From Colwellia psychrerythraea (GTDB lineage Bacteria > Pseudomonadota > Gammaproteobacteria > Enterobacterales > Alteromonadaceae): 64,000 nucleotides of DNA. The stretch lies in assembly GCF_000764225.1 (NCBI RefSeq), contig NZ_JQED01000017.1:124001-188000 (forward strand). Reading direction: 5' to 3'. The notes under the pieces were generated by a model. The model did no database searches. It was not told the origin of the DNA and worked only from the letters and a program-made list of their open reading frames with translations. Position numbers and translations under genes: made by a program. This document shows positions 1 through 8,218 of the stretch, one piece after another (the first letter of the stretch is position 1; every line of letters starts with the position of its first letter).

Positions 1-740
1 GCTTTATGCTTATCAATATTGCTGGCTAATTTAGTTTTATGGGGTGTAGTGGTGTAAGGAGCATGGGGCAAATTCATAGCGAAATACGCGAACCAAGGTT
101 GCTCTTTATTTTTATTAATGAAGTTTAATAAAAACTCAGAAAAAATATCTTCACCAAACTTACCGGTATAAGTTCTACTACCTGTTTTGGTGTGAATGTA
201 AGGATCCCAATAACGTTTGGCACTGGCAGGCACACCAGTTTCATAACCTGTCCACATAGCATAGTCATCAAAGCCGTGTTTGCTCATAGCTTTTGGTTCA
301 ATCCGAAAATCATTTACCTGCCATTTACCAGCAGCGGCTGTTGCGTAACCTGAATCATTCAAAACTTTTGCCACACTTTGGTTTTGTTGCCAATCCAGAT
401 AAGCTTGTCCCCACCGAGGTGTATCCCAATGGTTGACCCAACCATTGTGGTACGGATATTGTCCCGTGATTAAAGAAACACGAGAAGGCGTGCATTGTGG
501 ATGCGACCAGACATTATCGAATCGAATTCCTTGATCGGCTAATTGATCAATATTAGGCGTTTTTATATCTTCTGCACCATAGGCACTTACCCATTCTTTA
601 CCTAAGTCATCGGCCAGAATAAAGAGTATGTTAGGTCTTTTATCTTCATTCTGTATGCCATCAGCACTTGCAACTGCTGCTAGGGTGAAAGAGCTGAAGA
701 TACTTAGCGAAATTAAAGCGTTTATATGTAACTTTTTCAT
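1..740 (-). CDS. Sulfatase, formylglycine-dependent (5' part; continues past window start)
   Basis: The gene starts at 740 on the minus strand and runs off the left edge, so only about 246 N-terminal residues are visible. They begin with a lipophilic signal peptide (MKKLHINALISLSIFSSFTL), so the enzyme is probably exported. Then follow the sulfatase N-terminal metal motif (PNILFILADD, aspartate pair) and the C-T-P-S-R-V-S-L-I-T-G core. The cysteine of CTPSR is the residue that other family members convert to formylglycine, so a maturation enzyme is needed elsewhere in the genome. It is the last visible gene of the minus-strand sugar locus, 72 bp after the mutarotase-like gene. The likely job is removal of sulfate from an algal sugar. 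The exact substrate cannot be read from the sequence. Confidence 0.9.
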   Translation of the reverse strand, partial: MKKLHINALISLSIFSSFTLAAVASADGIQNEDKRPNILFILADDLGKEWVSAYGAEDIKTPNIDQLADQGIRFDNVWSHPQCTPSRVSLITGQYPYHNGWVNHWDTPRWGQAYLDWQQNQSVAKVLNDSGYATAAAGKWQVNDFRIEPKAMSKHGFDDYAMWTGYETGVPASAKRYWDPYIHTKTGSRTYTGKFGEDIFSEFLLNFINKNKEQPWFAYFAMNLPHAPYTTTPHKTKLASNIDKHK

Positions 741-812
741 TATATCATCTTTATTGTATGTATCGTGCTCAAGGTACTTTATGGTCTGAGGGAAGATAGT
801 TGTTATTATTGG

Positions 813-1166
813 TTATGGCTGCTCAGTTAGTTTGAAAATTTCTTCCATAGGTAGCCACTTTTCACCCGCTTTAGCCCATGGTAAAGCTTGTTGAAATTGC
901 CACATTAAGGTTTCCCATCTTTGCACTTCTGGGCATAGCGCATCAGCTTTGGCTTTGGTGGCAGCATCAAATGAATTATCGACTTCCATAATCATAAACA
1001 AACGATTTTCAATTAAGTAAATCTCCATTTCAACAATGCCGGCATCACGAATGCTTTTAGCTACGGCAGGGAAACCCTTTCCTGGCTTGTGGTATTCTTT
1101 ATATTTTTTGATTAGCTCAGGGTTGTTTTTTAAATCTGTCGCTAAACAATGGCGGATAGTTTTCAT
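813..1166 (-). CDS. L-rhamnose mutarotase family protein (COG3254), probable L-galactose/L-fucose mutarotase
   Basis: This 117-residue protein has the size and pattern of the RhaM/DUF718 family: an early histidine (IRHCLATDL), a K-Y-K-E-Y-H-K-P-G stretch, and a C-terminal W-E-T-L-M-W-Q-F-Q-Q-A-L-P helix. Family members interconvert alpha and beta anomers of deoxy or L-sugars. The locus contains no rhamnose isomerase, kinase or aldolase, so rhamnose is an unlikely substrate. In this setting the protein more likely equilibrates L-galactose or L-fucose anomers before oxidation by an unseen dehydrogenase. AAGGA lies 7 bp before the ATG. It follows kdgK by 45 bp in the same direction. Confidence 0.8.
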   Translation of the reverse strand: MKTIRHCLATDLKNNPELIKKYKEYHKPGKGFPAVAKSIRDAGIVEMEIYLIENRLFMIMEVDNSFDAATKAKADALCPEVQRWETLMWQFQQALPWAKAGEKWLPMEEIFKLTEQP

Positions 1167-1211
1167 AGTGTTTCCTTAGTAAAACTGAGTCCCTTCTGCA
1201 TGTGCTTTACG

Positions 1212-2177
1212 CTATATTGGACAATCTAGTAAGTGTTTAGAAAATGCAGAATCATCGACAATTGCGCCCTTGTGTTGAATAACACAAGCAGACGCCTTAG
1301 CGGCAAAGTTTGCTGCTTGCCTAGGCGTTCTTCCAAGTAATCTTGAACTCAGGTAAGCACCGTTAAAGGCATCTCCAGCTGAAGTGGTATCAACCACCTT
1401 TTTAACTGGGTCTACATCAATATAGCTACGAATTCCGTCAACACTTAACAACATGCCTTGCGAGCCATTTTTTATAATAATTTCATTAATAGCAAACTGT
1501 TCTAGAAAACCTGCAACGTCCTCAGCACTTTTGGCATTGTATAACACCATATGATCATCAACACCTGGTAAGGCGATATCTGCCAATTCAAATGCTACGG
1601 CGTAAGCTGCTCTTGTTTCATTGATAGTACTCCATAGTGTTGGTCGATAGTTGGGATCGAAGATGATTTTAGTGCCTGATGCTTTAAGCTCAAAGATAAA
1701 ACGCCATAACTTTTGTCTGTCTCTTTCAGATAAAATCGCAATAGAAATACCTGAGAAAAAGAAGCTATCTACATTTTTAAGTGCTGGGTTATCTAAATCA
1801 TCACTGAGAAATCTAACCACTTGCTTTGCCGCTGATGTTTCACGCCAATAACTAAAACTTCGTTCGCCTTCATCATCAACATCGATTAAATACAAACCCA
1901 TTTGCGCACTGTTTGATTTATAAACTAAGTTTGTTTCAATTGACTCATTTTTCATCATAGCGAGCATTTCATTGCTGTTTTCATCAGTCCCAATAGCAGT
2001 TAAAAATTTAACGTTGGCTTGTTCTTTAACACAGCGTTTAATGTAAATTCCTGTATTGAACACATCACCAGCAAAGCTCTTTTTATAGAGGTTACCACTA
2101 CTTGATAAGCTAGTCGCACGGCCGAACTCCACCATACATTCGCCCATGACTATTATATTGGCTATGTTTGTTGTCAT
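1212..2177 (-). CDS. kdgK: 2-keto-3-deoxygluconate kinase (PfkB/ribokinase family)
   Basis: The kinase phosphorylates 2-keto-3-deoxy-D-gluconate with ATP to give KDPG. The N-terminus (NIIVMGECMVEFGRA) and the C-terminal PfkB signature TTSAGDAFNGAYLSSR, with the catalytic aspartate in AGD, place it in the ribokinase family. About 321 residues is normal for KdgK. I chose the second ATG (2177) rather than the one at 2183. It overlaps the kdgA stop as ATGA and has GGAAG 6 bp upstream, whereas the first ATG abuts that purine run. The ATGA overlap points to translational coupling with kdgA. Confidence 0.9.
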   Translation of the reverse strand: MTTNIANIIVMGECMVEFGRATSLSSSGNLYKKSFAGDVFNTGIYIKRCVKEQANVKFLTAIGTDENSNEMLAMMKNESIETNLVYKSNSAQMGLYLIDVDDEGERSFSYWRETSAAKQVVRFLSDDLDNPALKNVDSFFFSGISIAILSERDRQKLWRFIFELKASGTKIIFDPNYRPTLWSTINETRAAYAVAFELADIALPGVDDHMVLYNAKSAEDVAGFLEQFAINEIIIKNGSQGMLLSVDGIRSYIDVDPVKKVVDTTSAGDAFNGAYLSSRLLGRTPRQAANFAAKASACVIQHKGAIVDDSAFSKHLLDCPI

Positions 2178-2824
2178 GCGCATCTTCCCAACTTATGAAT
2201 GGCAGCAATAGCTTGCTCACTTAACAAAGTGATAGCGTCCCAATCTTTGTTAGCAATAAGATCTTTAGGAACCATCCAAGAGCCGCCTACAGCAAAAATA
2301 CTGTCATTGGCAAAGTATTCACCTAAATTATCAAGACTTACACCACCTGTAGGGCAGAATTTGACCTGACTAAAAACACTCGCTAATGCTTTAATTGTTT
2401 TAATACCGCCATATTGTTCGGCAGGGAAAAATTTGACTTCTGTAATGCCTAACTCTAATGCTTGGGTAATTTCAGAAGGTGAAACTGTACCTGGCAACAT
2501 AGGTAAACCCGTTTTAATCATGGCTGTAGCTAATGTTCTCGTTAATGATGGGCTTACTAAAAATTGAGCACCAGCAGCTACTGAATCGATAACCTGTTTT
2601 GGAGTAGTTAAGGTGCCGACACCTACGGTCATCTCAGGTACTTGCTTTCTTACTGCTTTAATACAATCTAAGGCAACTGGTGAGCGTAAAACGATTTCAG
2701 CACAGGTGATGCCACCTTTATACAAAGCTCGGCTGACATGAACAGCTTCTTCAATACTTTCCATGTGTAACACGGGGAGAATAGGACTATTTTTAACTAA
2801 GTCTGAAAAACTTGGCTTTAACAT
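2174..2824 (-). CDS. kdgA: KDPG aldolase (2-keto-3-deoxy-6-phosphogluconate aldolase)
   Basis: The enzyme cleaves KDPG to pyruvate and glyceraldehyde-3-phosphate, the last step of the pathway. At 216 residues it matches the Eda/KdgA family. Visible marks are the E-I-V-L-R strand carrying the catalytic glutamate, GVGTL, the Schiff-base lysine in EVKFFPAE and the phosphate-binding CPTGGV and AVGGSW segments. Its start overlaps the end of the upstream reductase by 7 bp and its stop overlaps the kdgK start, so the three genes are tightly coupled. It could also serve ordinary Entner-Doudoroff flux, but its position ties it to this locus. Confidence 0.93.
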   Translation of the reverse strand: MLKPSFSDLVKNSPILPVLHMESIEEAVHVSRALYKGGITCAEIVLRSPVALDCIKAVRKQVPEMTVGVGTLTTPKQVIDSVAAGAQFLVSPSLTRTLATAMIKTGLPMLPGTVSPSEITQALELGITEVKFFPAEQYGGIKTIKALASVFSQVKFCPTGGVSLDNLGEYFANDSIFAVGGSWMVPKDLIANKDWDAITLLSEQAIAAIHKLGRCA

Positions 2825-4290
2825 AACTTCTCCACGACTGAATTGATATTACTTACTTCGCTAAGCCGTAGGGCTGATAAGCTATTGACTAATTGGGCTT
2901 TTAACTTAGTATTCTTTGCAAGTGTTTGACCAAAAATAGACTCAATAGTTAAAAAGGCTTCGACAACTTCTGCGCTGTCATTACTAAGTAGTGCTGGCTG
3001 TTTGGCAAAGTCGCTCGCAAGTGGGTCAATAATCTCTCTACCTTCTTTTAAAGCTCGACAAATAAACTCGAACCAACAGGCCAAAGATAAAGACAGCAAC
3101 TTGGTCGAACGACCAAGCGCTAAGTTATCTTCAATGATAGGTAAAATTCGCATTTGTACTTTTTGTGAACCATCCCATGCAATTTGTGCCAATAAATGAC
3201 GAATTTCAGGGTTTAAAAAGCGTTCAATAATCTCTTTACTGTAGCTTTCAACATTTAGTTCTTTCGGTGGAACGAAAGAGCCAATCACTTCTTGGTTTGC
3301 AAGCTGACAGATGAAATCATAAAAAGCTTCGTCGCTTGTAACATCATAGACAGTTTCAAAGCCAGCAAGCGAGCCAGCATAGGCTAATGTTGAATGTAAG
3401 GAGTTAAGTAAGCGTAGTTTGGCTTTTTCAAAACCATCAACGTCTGAGGTGAATACTACGCCAACTTTTTCCCAAGCTGGGCGAGAACCATTCCAATTGT
3501 CTTCGATAACCCATTGAGTAAATTGTTCACGTTGAATTGGCCACTCATCCCGAGCTCCTATTGCACTTGTTACACTATCTACGGTGTAATCTTCAGTCTT
3601 AGGGGTAATACTATCAACCATGGCATTAGGGAAAGCGACATTAACTTCAATCCAAGTAGCTAAAGCTGCATCTAATTGTGTCGCGTAATCAATAACAGCG
3701 CGGCGCAGTTTATCGCCATTACCTGAAACGTTATCGCAACTTAATACGTTAAATGCAGCAACACTATTGATTTTTCTTTGTCCTAAGGCTTGTACGATGT
3801 AACCAATAGCACTGATAGGTTGACTTCGGTTAGATAAGTCATGAGCTATGTCACTGTGCTCTAAATCAAGACGACCATCTGAGCCAAGACAGTAACCTTT
3901 TTCTGTGATGGTTAAGGTCACAAGTTTGGTATTTGGTGATGTTAATCGGTCCATTACTTGTTGCAGTTGCTCACTGGCAACCAATACTTCTTTAATGGCG
4001 CCAATGATTTGATAATTAATTTCTTTATCTAAAATGGCTAAAGTGTATAGATTGTCTTGCTTAGCCAATACGTCACGTGCGGTAGCACTTCTTAATGACA
4101 CGCCACAAATACCCCAGTTGCCACCGGCTAAATTCATGGCATTTTCTGTGTATACAGCCTGATGCGCTCGATGAAATGCACCAGGACCTAAATGCACAAT
4201 ACCTATTTCGGTATTTTCTCTGTCGTATTGAGGGGTTACTATAACTGGATTAGTAGCTACTTTTGCTACGGTGTTACTTGCTAAATTCAT
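2818..4290 (-). CDS. Hexuronate reductase, UxuB/mannitol dehydrogenase family (probable tagaturonate reductase)
   Basis: This is a 490-residue long-chain polyol dehydrogenase. The N-terminus IVHLGPGAFHRAHQAVYTE and the segments TITEKGYC and SCDNVSGNG are closer to E. coli fructuronate reductase (UxuB) as I remember it than to UxaB. The catalytic lysine, asparagine and histidine are present in KLRLLNSLH (about K291, N296, H299). The next gene is a true altronate dehydratase and no mannonate dehydratase is seen. The reaction inferred here is therefore D-tagaturonate to D-altronate, despite the UxuB-like sequence. It lies 21 bp downstream of uxaA and overlaps kdgA. Fructuronate reduction remains possible. 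Confidence 0.85.
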   Translation of the reverse strand: MNLASNTVAKVATNPVIVTPQYDRENTEIGIVHLGPGAFHRAHQAVYTENAMNLAGGNWGICGVSLRSATARDVLAKQDNLYTLAILDKEINYQIIGAIKEVLVASEQLQQVMDRLTSPNTKLVTLTITEKGYCLGSDGRLDLEHSDIAHDLSNRSQPISAIGYIVQALGQRKINSVAAFNVLSCDNVSGNGDKLRRAVIDYATQLDAALATWIEVNVAFPNAMVDSITPKTEDYTVDSVTSAIGARDEWPIQREQFTQWVIEDNWNGSRPAWEKVGVVFTSDVDGFEKAKLRLLNSLHSTLAYAGSLAGFETVYDVTSDEAFYDFICQLANQEVIGSFVPPKELNVESYSKEIIERFLNPEIRHLLAQIAWDGSQKVQMRILPIIEDNLALGRSTKLLSLSLACWFEFICRALKEGREIIDPLASDFAKQPALLSNDSAEVVEAFLTIESIFGQTLAKNTKLKAQLVNSLSALRLSEVSNINSVVEKLC

Positions 4291-4311
4291 GATTATTTAT
4301 CGACATGACCC

Positions 4312-5826
4312 TTACAGGGTTACACCGCCTTTCCAAATTGATATTTCTTTAAATTGATTAAGTTCATTTTTCGTTGCTTTACCGGAGGCTATTTCAAGTA
4401 ATAAATTAAAAAACTCGTTGGTACATTCATCTTGCGTTTTATCAAGACGTAGCAACTGCCCAGCATCATAATCAATCCAATGCTTTTTGCGCGTTGCTAA
4501 GTTACTATTTGAAGCAATTTTAACAGTTGGTACTGGCACGCCTAATGGTGTGCCACGTCCAGTGGTAAATAGCACCATGTTGGCACCACTCGCTGCTAGT
4601 GCTGTACAAGAAACGGCATCATTGCCAGGGCCTTGCAATAAAGTAATGCCATTTTTAGCGGTAGCTTTTTCTCCATATTTGATGACATCTTGCACTGGTG
4701 CATTACCACCTTTTTGAATAGCGCCAAGAGACTTGTCTTCTAGGGTTGTTAAGCCGCCGTCTTTATTACCGGGGGATGGGTTTTCATAAACAGGCTGATT
4801 GTTCTCGATGAAATATTGTTTAAAGCCATCAACAAGAGAAACTATGTCTTTATAAACGGACTCACTTGCCGCGTTGTTCATTAAGACCTGCTCAGCGCCA
4901 AACATCTCTGGTGTTTCGGTTAGAATAACTGTTGCGCCATAACCGGCCATTTTTTCGCTGATACGGCCTAACAAAGGATTAGCAGTCAAACCACTCAAAC
5001 CATCAGAGCCACCACATTTCATTGCTAATGTTAGTTTTGATACTGGGCAGGTTACACGTTTGTCATCGGCCATGGTAGCCAACAATTTCTCAATATGTGC
5101 CATACCCTCGGCTTCTTCATCCTCAACTTGTTGCGCGTTGAAGTAAGAAATACGCTCACTCATTTCGCTTGGTAGCTCAGCTATTAACGCCGACAATTGG
5201 TTGTTTTCACAGCCTAAACCTAAAAATAAAACGGCCCCTGCATTGGGATTGCCAGCAAGTGATGCAAGTAGCTGTTTAGTTTGTGCTAAATCATCTCCTA
5301 ATTGTGAACAGCCAAAAGGGTGAGTGACAGCGAGAAAATCATCGGCCAACTTACTAAATTGTGCTTTACATTGGCGTACTAAAGATTGAGCTAAATGGTT
5401 AACACAACCAACACTGTTGATAATCCATAGTTCATTACGAATACCCACTAAGCCGTTGCTGCGCGGATACCCCATAAAGGTTGGCATCGTTTCATTATCA
5501 TTCGCTAAACTATGTTTAGCTGGTTGGTAGGAGAATTTATCATCATCACTTAACAAGGTTTTTAAATTGTGACTATGAACCCAATCACCAGCTTGAATAG
5601 CTGATGTTAGGTAACCGATTGAATAACCATATTTGATAATTTTTTCATTTTCCACTTGATTGCTTAACGCAATTTTGTGACCACGGTTAATATTTTCGTT
5701 TAAGGTGATATCTTGATTGTTTAGCGAAATAATTGAGCCTTTCGCTAAGTCTTCAAGCGCCACGGCAACATTATCTTTGTTATGGACTTGAATAAAACTT
5801 CTTACTTGTGGCTGTACTATGCTCAT
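4312..5826 (-). CDS. uxaA: Altronate dehydratase
   Basis: UxaA removes water from D-altronate to give 2-keto-3-deoxy-D-gluconate. The protein (about 504 residues) has the N-terminal SAF-like domain (HNKDNVAVALEDLAKG) and the large C-terminal domain. Family blocks include HPFGCSQLGDD, GLGCENNQLSAL, CGGSDGLSGLTANP, the SPGNKDGG/LTTLEDKSLG stretch and FTTGRGTPLG; these cysteines and histidines are expected to bind the active-site iron. An in-frame ATG lies upstream at 5844. The ATG at 5826 has an AAGAGA ribosome site at suitable spacing and matches the usual N-terminus, so I prefer it. There is a gap of about 86 bp to the lactonase gene upstream. Confidence 0.93.
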   Translation of the reverse strand: MSIVQPQVRSFIQVHNKDNVAVALEDLAKGSIISLNNQDITLNENINRGHKIALSNQVENEKIIKYGYSIGYLTSAIQAGDWVHSHNLKTLLSDDDKFSYQPAKHSLANDNETMPTFMGYPRSNGLVGIRNELWIINSVGCVNHLAQSLVRQCKAQFSKLADDFLAVTHPFGCSQLGDDLAQTKQLLASLAGNPNAGAVLFLGLGCENNQLSALIAELPSEMSERISYFNAQQVEDEEAEGMAHIEKLLATMADDKRVTCPVSKLTLAMKCGGSDGLSGLTANPLLGRISEKMAGYGATVILTETPEMFGAEQVLMNNAASESVYKDIVSLVDGFKQYFIENNQPVYENPSPGNKDGGLTTLEDKSLGAIQKGGNAPVQDVIKYGEKATAKNGITLLQGPGNDAVSCTALAASGANMVLFTTGRGTPLGVPVPTVKIASNSNLATRKKHWIDYDAGQLLRLDKTQDECTNEFFNLLLEIASGKATKNELNQFKEISIWKGGVTL

Positions 5827-5912
5827 GATGTTTTCTCTTAACATATTTTCTAAGCTTGCTAACTCGCAGTATCATTGAACCTTGGTAAGGTAACTTAGCA
5901 ATATAGTCTGAT

Positions 5913-6743
5913 TTATAACTGGTAAAACTCTTGGGCATTTTGCCCCAAAATTAAGTCTTTAGCGTGTGGGGCATTTTCGTTGACAAAATCAAGTACTATC
6001 TCTTTGGTTTGGCTATATTCTGCGGCGACTAAACAGACTGGCCAGTCAGAGCCAAACATAATTCTGTGTGGTCCAAACAAATGCAAAACCGTTTGCATAA
6101 AGGGGTGAAAATCTTTTAGTTGCCAATTAAGCCAATCAGCCTCGGTGACCATGCCTGAAAGTTTGCAATAGCATTTTGGATTACGTGCAAGGATGCCCAT
6201 ACCTTGTTGCCAAGTATTGAAGTCACTTTTTGACTTAATATCGGGCTTGGCAATGTGGTCAATAACCACATGTAAATGAGGCACTTGCTCAAGCATTTTT
6301 ATTGCTGCAGGTAGCTGATGAGAAAAAATCAGTAAATCATAACGATAACCTTTATCAGCAAGCATTTGTAAACCGCGAATAAAGTCAGGGCTTTGCATAA
6401 AATCAGGGTCTGTTTCCCCTTGAATAACATGACGAAAGCCTACTAATTTTTTATGCTTTTTAAGTCGATCTAACTGTTGTGATAAAGTGTTACTCTTTAG
6501 GTCTATCCAGCCTACGACCCCTTTAATTAAAGCCGTATTTTGAGCAAGTTCTAATAACCATAAGGTTTCCTCTATGGACTGTCGAGCTTGTACGGCTATG
6601 CTGCTTGAGAAGCCATTATGATGAAGTGTTTTCTCAAGATCTCTGATAAGGAAGTCTTTTTTTAAAGCTGCCATTGAATCATCGATCCAGTCGTAATCAA
6701 CTGGATCGAATTTCCATAAATGATGGTGGGCATCGATATACAT
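5913..6743 (-). CDS. Amidohydrolase-family sugar lactonase (COG3618), probable L-galactono-/L-fucono-lactonase
   Basis: The 276-residue protein belongs to the amidohydrolase-2 group that includes L-fucono-1,5-lactonase. It has the metal-binding start Y-I-D-A-H-H-H-L-W, a mid-protein V-I-D-H-I-A-K-P and the late F-G-S-D-W-P-V-C aspartate. Such enzymes open the lactone made by an NAD(P)-dependent sugar dehydrogenase. Because the next gene is an L-galactonate dehydrogenase homologue, the product here is most likely L-galactonate. A strong TAGGAGGT ribosome site lies just before the ATG. The gene starts 27 bp after lgoD. Confidence 0.85.
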   Translation of the reverse strand: MYIDAHHHLWKFDPVDYDWIDDSMAALKKDFLIRDLEKTLHHNGFSSSIAVQARQSIEETLWLLELAQNTALIKGVVGWIDLKSNTLSQQLDRLKKHKKLVGFRHVIQGETDPDFMQSPDFIRGLQMLADKGYRYDLLIFSHQLPAAIKMLEQVPHLHVVIDHIAKPDIKSKSDFNTWQQGMGILARNPKCYCKLSGMVTEADWLNWQLKDFHPFMQTVLHLFGPHRIMFGSDWPVCLVAAEYSQTKEIVLDFVNENAPHAKDLILGQNAQEFYQL

Positions 6744-6770
6744 GCAGACCTCCTAATAGTTAATAATTCT

Positions 6771-7787
6771 CTAGTTAATTTCAATAACGGCTTTAACAAC
6801 ACCTGTTTGTGGTTTAACCCACTCAGGAAAGATAGCTGGGAAGTCATCAAAGCTAGTTTTGTGTGTAACCATAGCCGTAGACTTAACCGACCCATTACTT
6901 AAACAAGTCACTACGTGTTCGAAGTCTTCTTTGGTGGCATTACGACTACCTTTTAAAGTGGTTTCACGTTTATGAAACTCTGGATCATTAAAGCTAATAT
7001 CAGCCTTAACCACACTAACAAATACCAATGTACCGCCGTGAGCTAACCAACCAAAGGTTGATTGCATCGCTCCAGGATTGCCAGTGCAGTCAATAATCAC
7101 TGTTGGGAAATCACCGTTTGTAAGACTGTCAAGCTGAGCCTTAACATCGTTTTTACAGTCAACGGTAGCATCTATGTTCAATTCAGCTTTTGCGAACGCT
7201 AGGCGCTCATCATTAACATCGGCAATAAAAGTTTTAGCGCCAGCAACTTTAGCAAATTGCGCAGCACCTAAGCCTATAGGGCCAGCGCCAAGTACCATTA
7301 CTGTATCTTTGCTTGTTACCTCACCGCGGCGAACTGAATGAGCACCAATCGCTAAACATTCAACTACGGCTAATTGATCAAAAGGCACACCTTCAGTAAC
7401 CACTGCATGCGAAGCAGGTAAACATAAGTATTCGCACATGCCGCCATCACGATGTACACCAATTACTTCAATATCAGTACAGCAGTTTGTTTTACCTGTT
7501 CGACAGGCAACACAATCACCACATTCTAGGTAGGGAATCACATAAGCAGGTTTACCTACAGGTAAGTCTACACCAGCACCCACTGCTTCAATTTCACCAG
7601 AAAGCTCATGGCCAAGTACACGAGGGTAGCTAAAGAATGGCTGATTACCACCATAGGCGTGAATATCTGTACCGCAAATACCAATAGCGCGAATTTTAAG
7701 TAATACCTCACCTGGTTTAGGCTGTGGCTTAGTGCTTTCTAAAAAATTTAGCTCTCCGGGTTGTTGGCAAACGATTGACTTCATCAT
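6771..7787 (-). CDS. lgoD: L-galactonate 5-dehydrogenase (LgoD/YjjN-type zinc alcohol dehydrogenase)
   Basis: The zinc-dependent MDR dehydrogenase (about 338 residues) carries the GICGTDIHAYGGNQPFFSYP and RVLGHE segments, which closely recall E. coli LgoD. A structural-zinc cysteine set (CGDCVACRTGKTNCC), the Rossmann motif GAGPIGLGAA, and FHKRETTLKGSRNAT follow. LgoD oxidises L-galactonate to D-tagaturonate with NAD+. The frame is open further upstream, but the ATG pair at 7787/7784 is preceded by AAAGGA at about 7 bp and matches the normal N-terminus (MKSIVCQQPGEL), so I start it there. It is first in the catabolic operon, and a promoter with candidate operators lies upstream. Related L-idonate or L-threonine dehydrogenases are the main alternatives. 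Confidence 0.87.
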   Translation of the reverse strand: MMKSIVCQQPGELNFLESTKPQPKPGEVLLKIRAIGICGTDIHAYGGNQPFFSYPRVLGHELSGEIEAVGAGVDLPVGKPAYVIPYLECGDCVACRTGKTNCCTDIEVIGVHRDGGMCEYLCLPASHAVVTEGVPFDQLAVVECLAIGAHSVRRGEVTSKDTVMVLGAGPIGLGAAQFAKVAGAKTFIADVNDERLAFAKAELNIDATVDCKNDVKAQLDSLTNGDFPTVIIDCTGNPGAMQSTFGWLAHGGTLVFVSVVKADISFNDPEFHKRETTLKGSRNATKEDFEHVVTCLSNGSVKSTAMVTHKTSFDDFPAIFPEWVKPQTGVVKAVIEIN

Positions 7788-7837
7788 AGGTGATTCCTTT
7801 TGGCGACTATAAAAACCTGTATGCTTATAGTTTATTA

Positions 7838-7880
7838 AGTTGTGTACATTAATTATAGTGTACACCTAGGTGTGTTTTAA
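7838..7880 (-). promoter_or_regulatory. lgoD promoter and candidate operator region
   Basis: On the minus strand TTAAAA (7875-7880), a 17-bp spacer and a perfect TATAAT (7852-7857) form a promoter. The spacer contains two overlapping perfect palindromes, ACACCTAGGTGT (7862-7873) and GTGTACAC (7858-7865). Just downstream of the -10 box lies TTGTGTACATTAA (plus strand, 7840-7852). The same 13 bases occur in reverse complement near the fucP start. The position over the transcription start suggests a repressor site. The regulator is not identified. Confidence 0.5.
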
Positions 7881-8159
7881 TGAAAGGACTTTTTTATCTT
7901 TTTATAAGTTTCTAGTTAATAGAAGACAAAATAAAGATTGCAACATGGCAGGTGAAGCTCGTTAGCTGCTTGAATTTTTAAGGAGTACAGTGGTATTAAA
8001 GCGGCTTACTTTGTGAGGAGACTTTTTTGTGTATTTTATAAGTAGGTGGCAAATTTAATGGAGGAGAATAAGTGAAAAATTATTGCTCATAATGGCAACA
8101 TATAGCCCAATACAGCTAATACTTGAAATATAGAACGTTTTTTGAATTAGGGTTAAAAG
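7881..8159. other. Intergenic stretch upstream of the lgoD promoter
   Basis: No coding region with a plausible start and ribosome site was seen on either strand. The DNA is A/T-rich and lies between the lgoD promoter and the stem-loop that follows the second sulfatase gene. I see no repeat or RNA signature in it. Confidence 0.5.
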
Positions 8160-8195
8160 GTACTTACCTCAAAGATTAGAATAAGAGGTAAGTAC
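8160..8195 (-). terminator. Stem-loop after the sulfatase gene, possible terminator
   Basis: A perfect 11-bp inverted repeat, GTACTTACCTC (8160-8170) and GAGGTAAGTAC (8185-8195), is separated by 14 bases. On the minus strand it follows the sulfatase stop by about 25 bp and is followed by CTTTT, as expected for a weak intrinsic terminator. It could also be a protein-binding site. Confidence 0.5.
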
Positions 8196-8218
8196 AGGGA
8201 AATTATTTGGTGTTGTGA

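Noticed and set aside
2174-5826. D-galacturonate pathway (UxaC-UxaB-UxaA)
   Set aside because: No UxaC isomerase is present, and the LgoD-like dehydrogenase and lactonase would be unexplained.
6662-6895. Possible small gene overlapping the lactonase start
   Set aside because: It overlaps lgoD and the lactonase in another frame, lacks a ribosome site and has low-complexity composition; it is a shadow.
813-7787. L-fucose oxidative pathway
   Set aside because: The lactonase, mutarotase and FucP fit fucose, but no L-fuconate dehydratase or keto-deoxy-fuconate enzymes are present. UxaA, KdgK and KdgA instead point to a hexuronate route.
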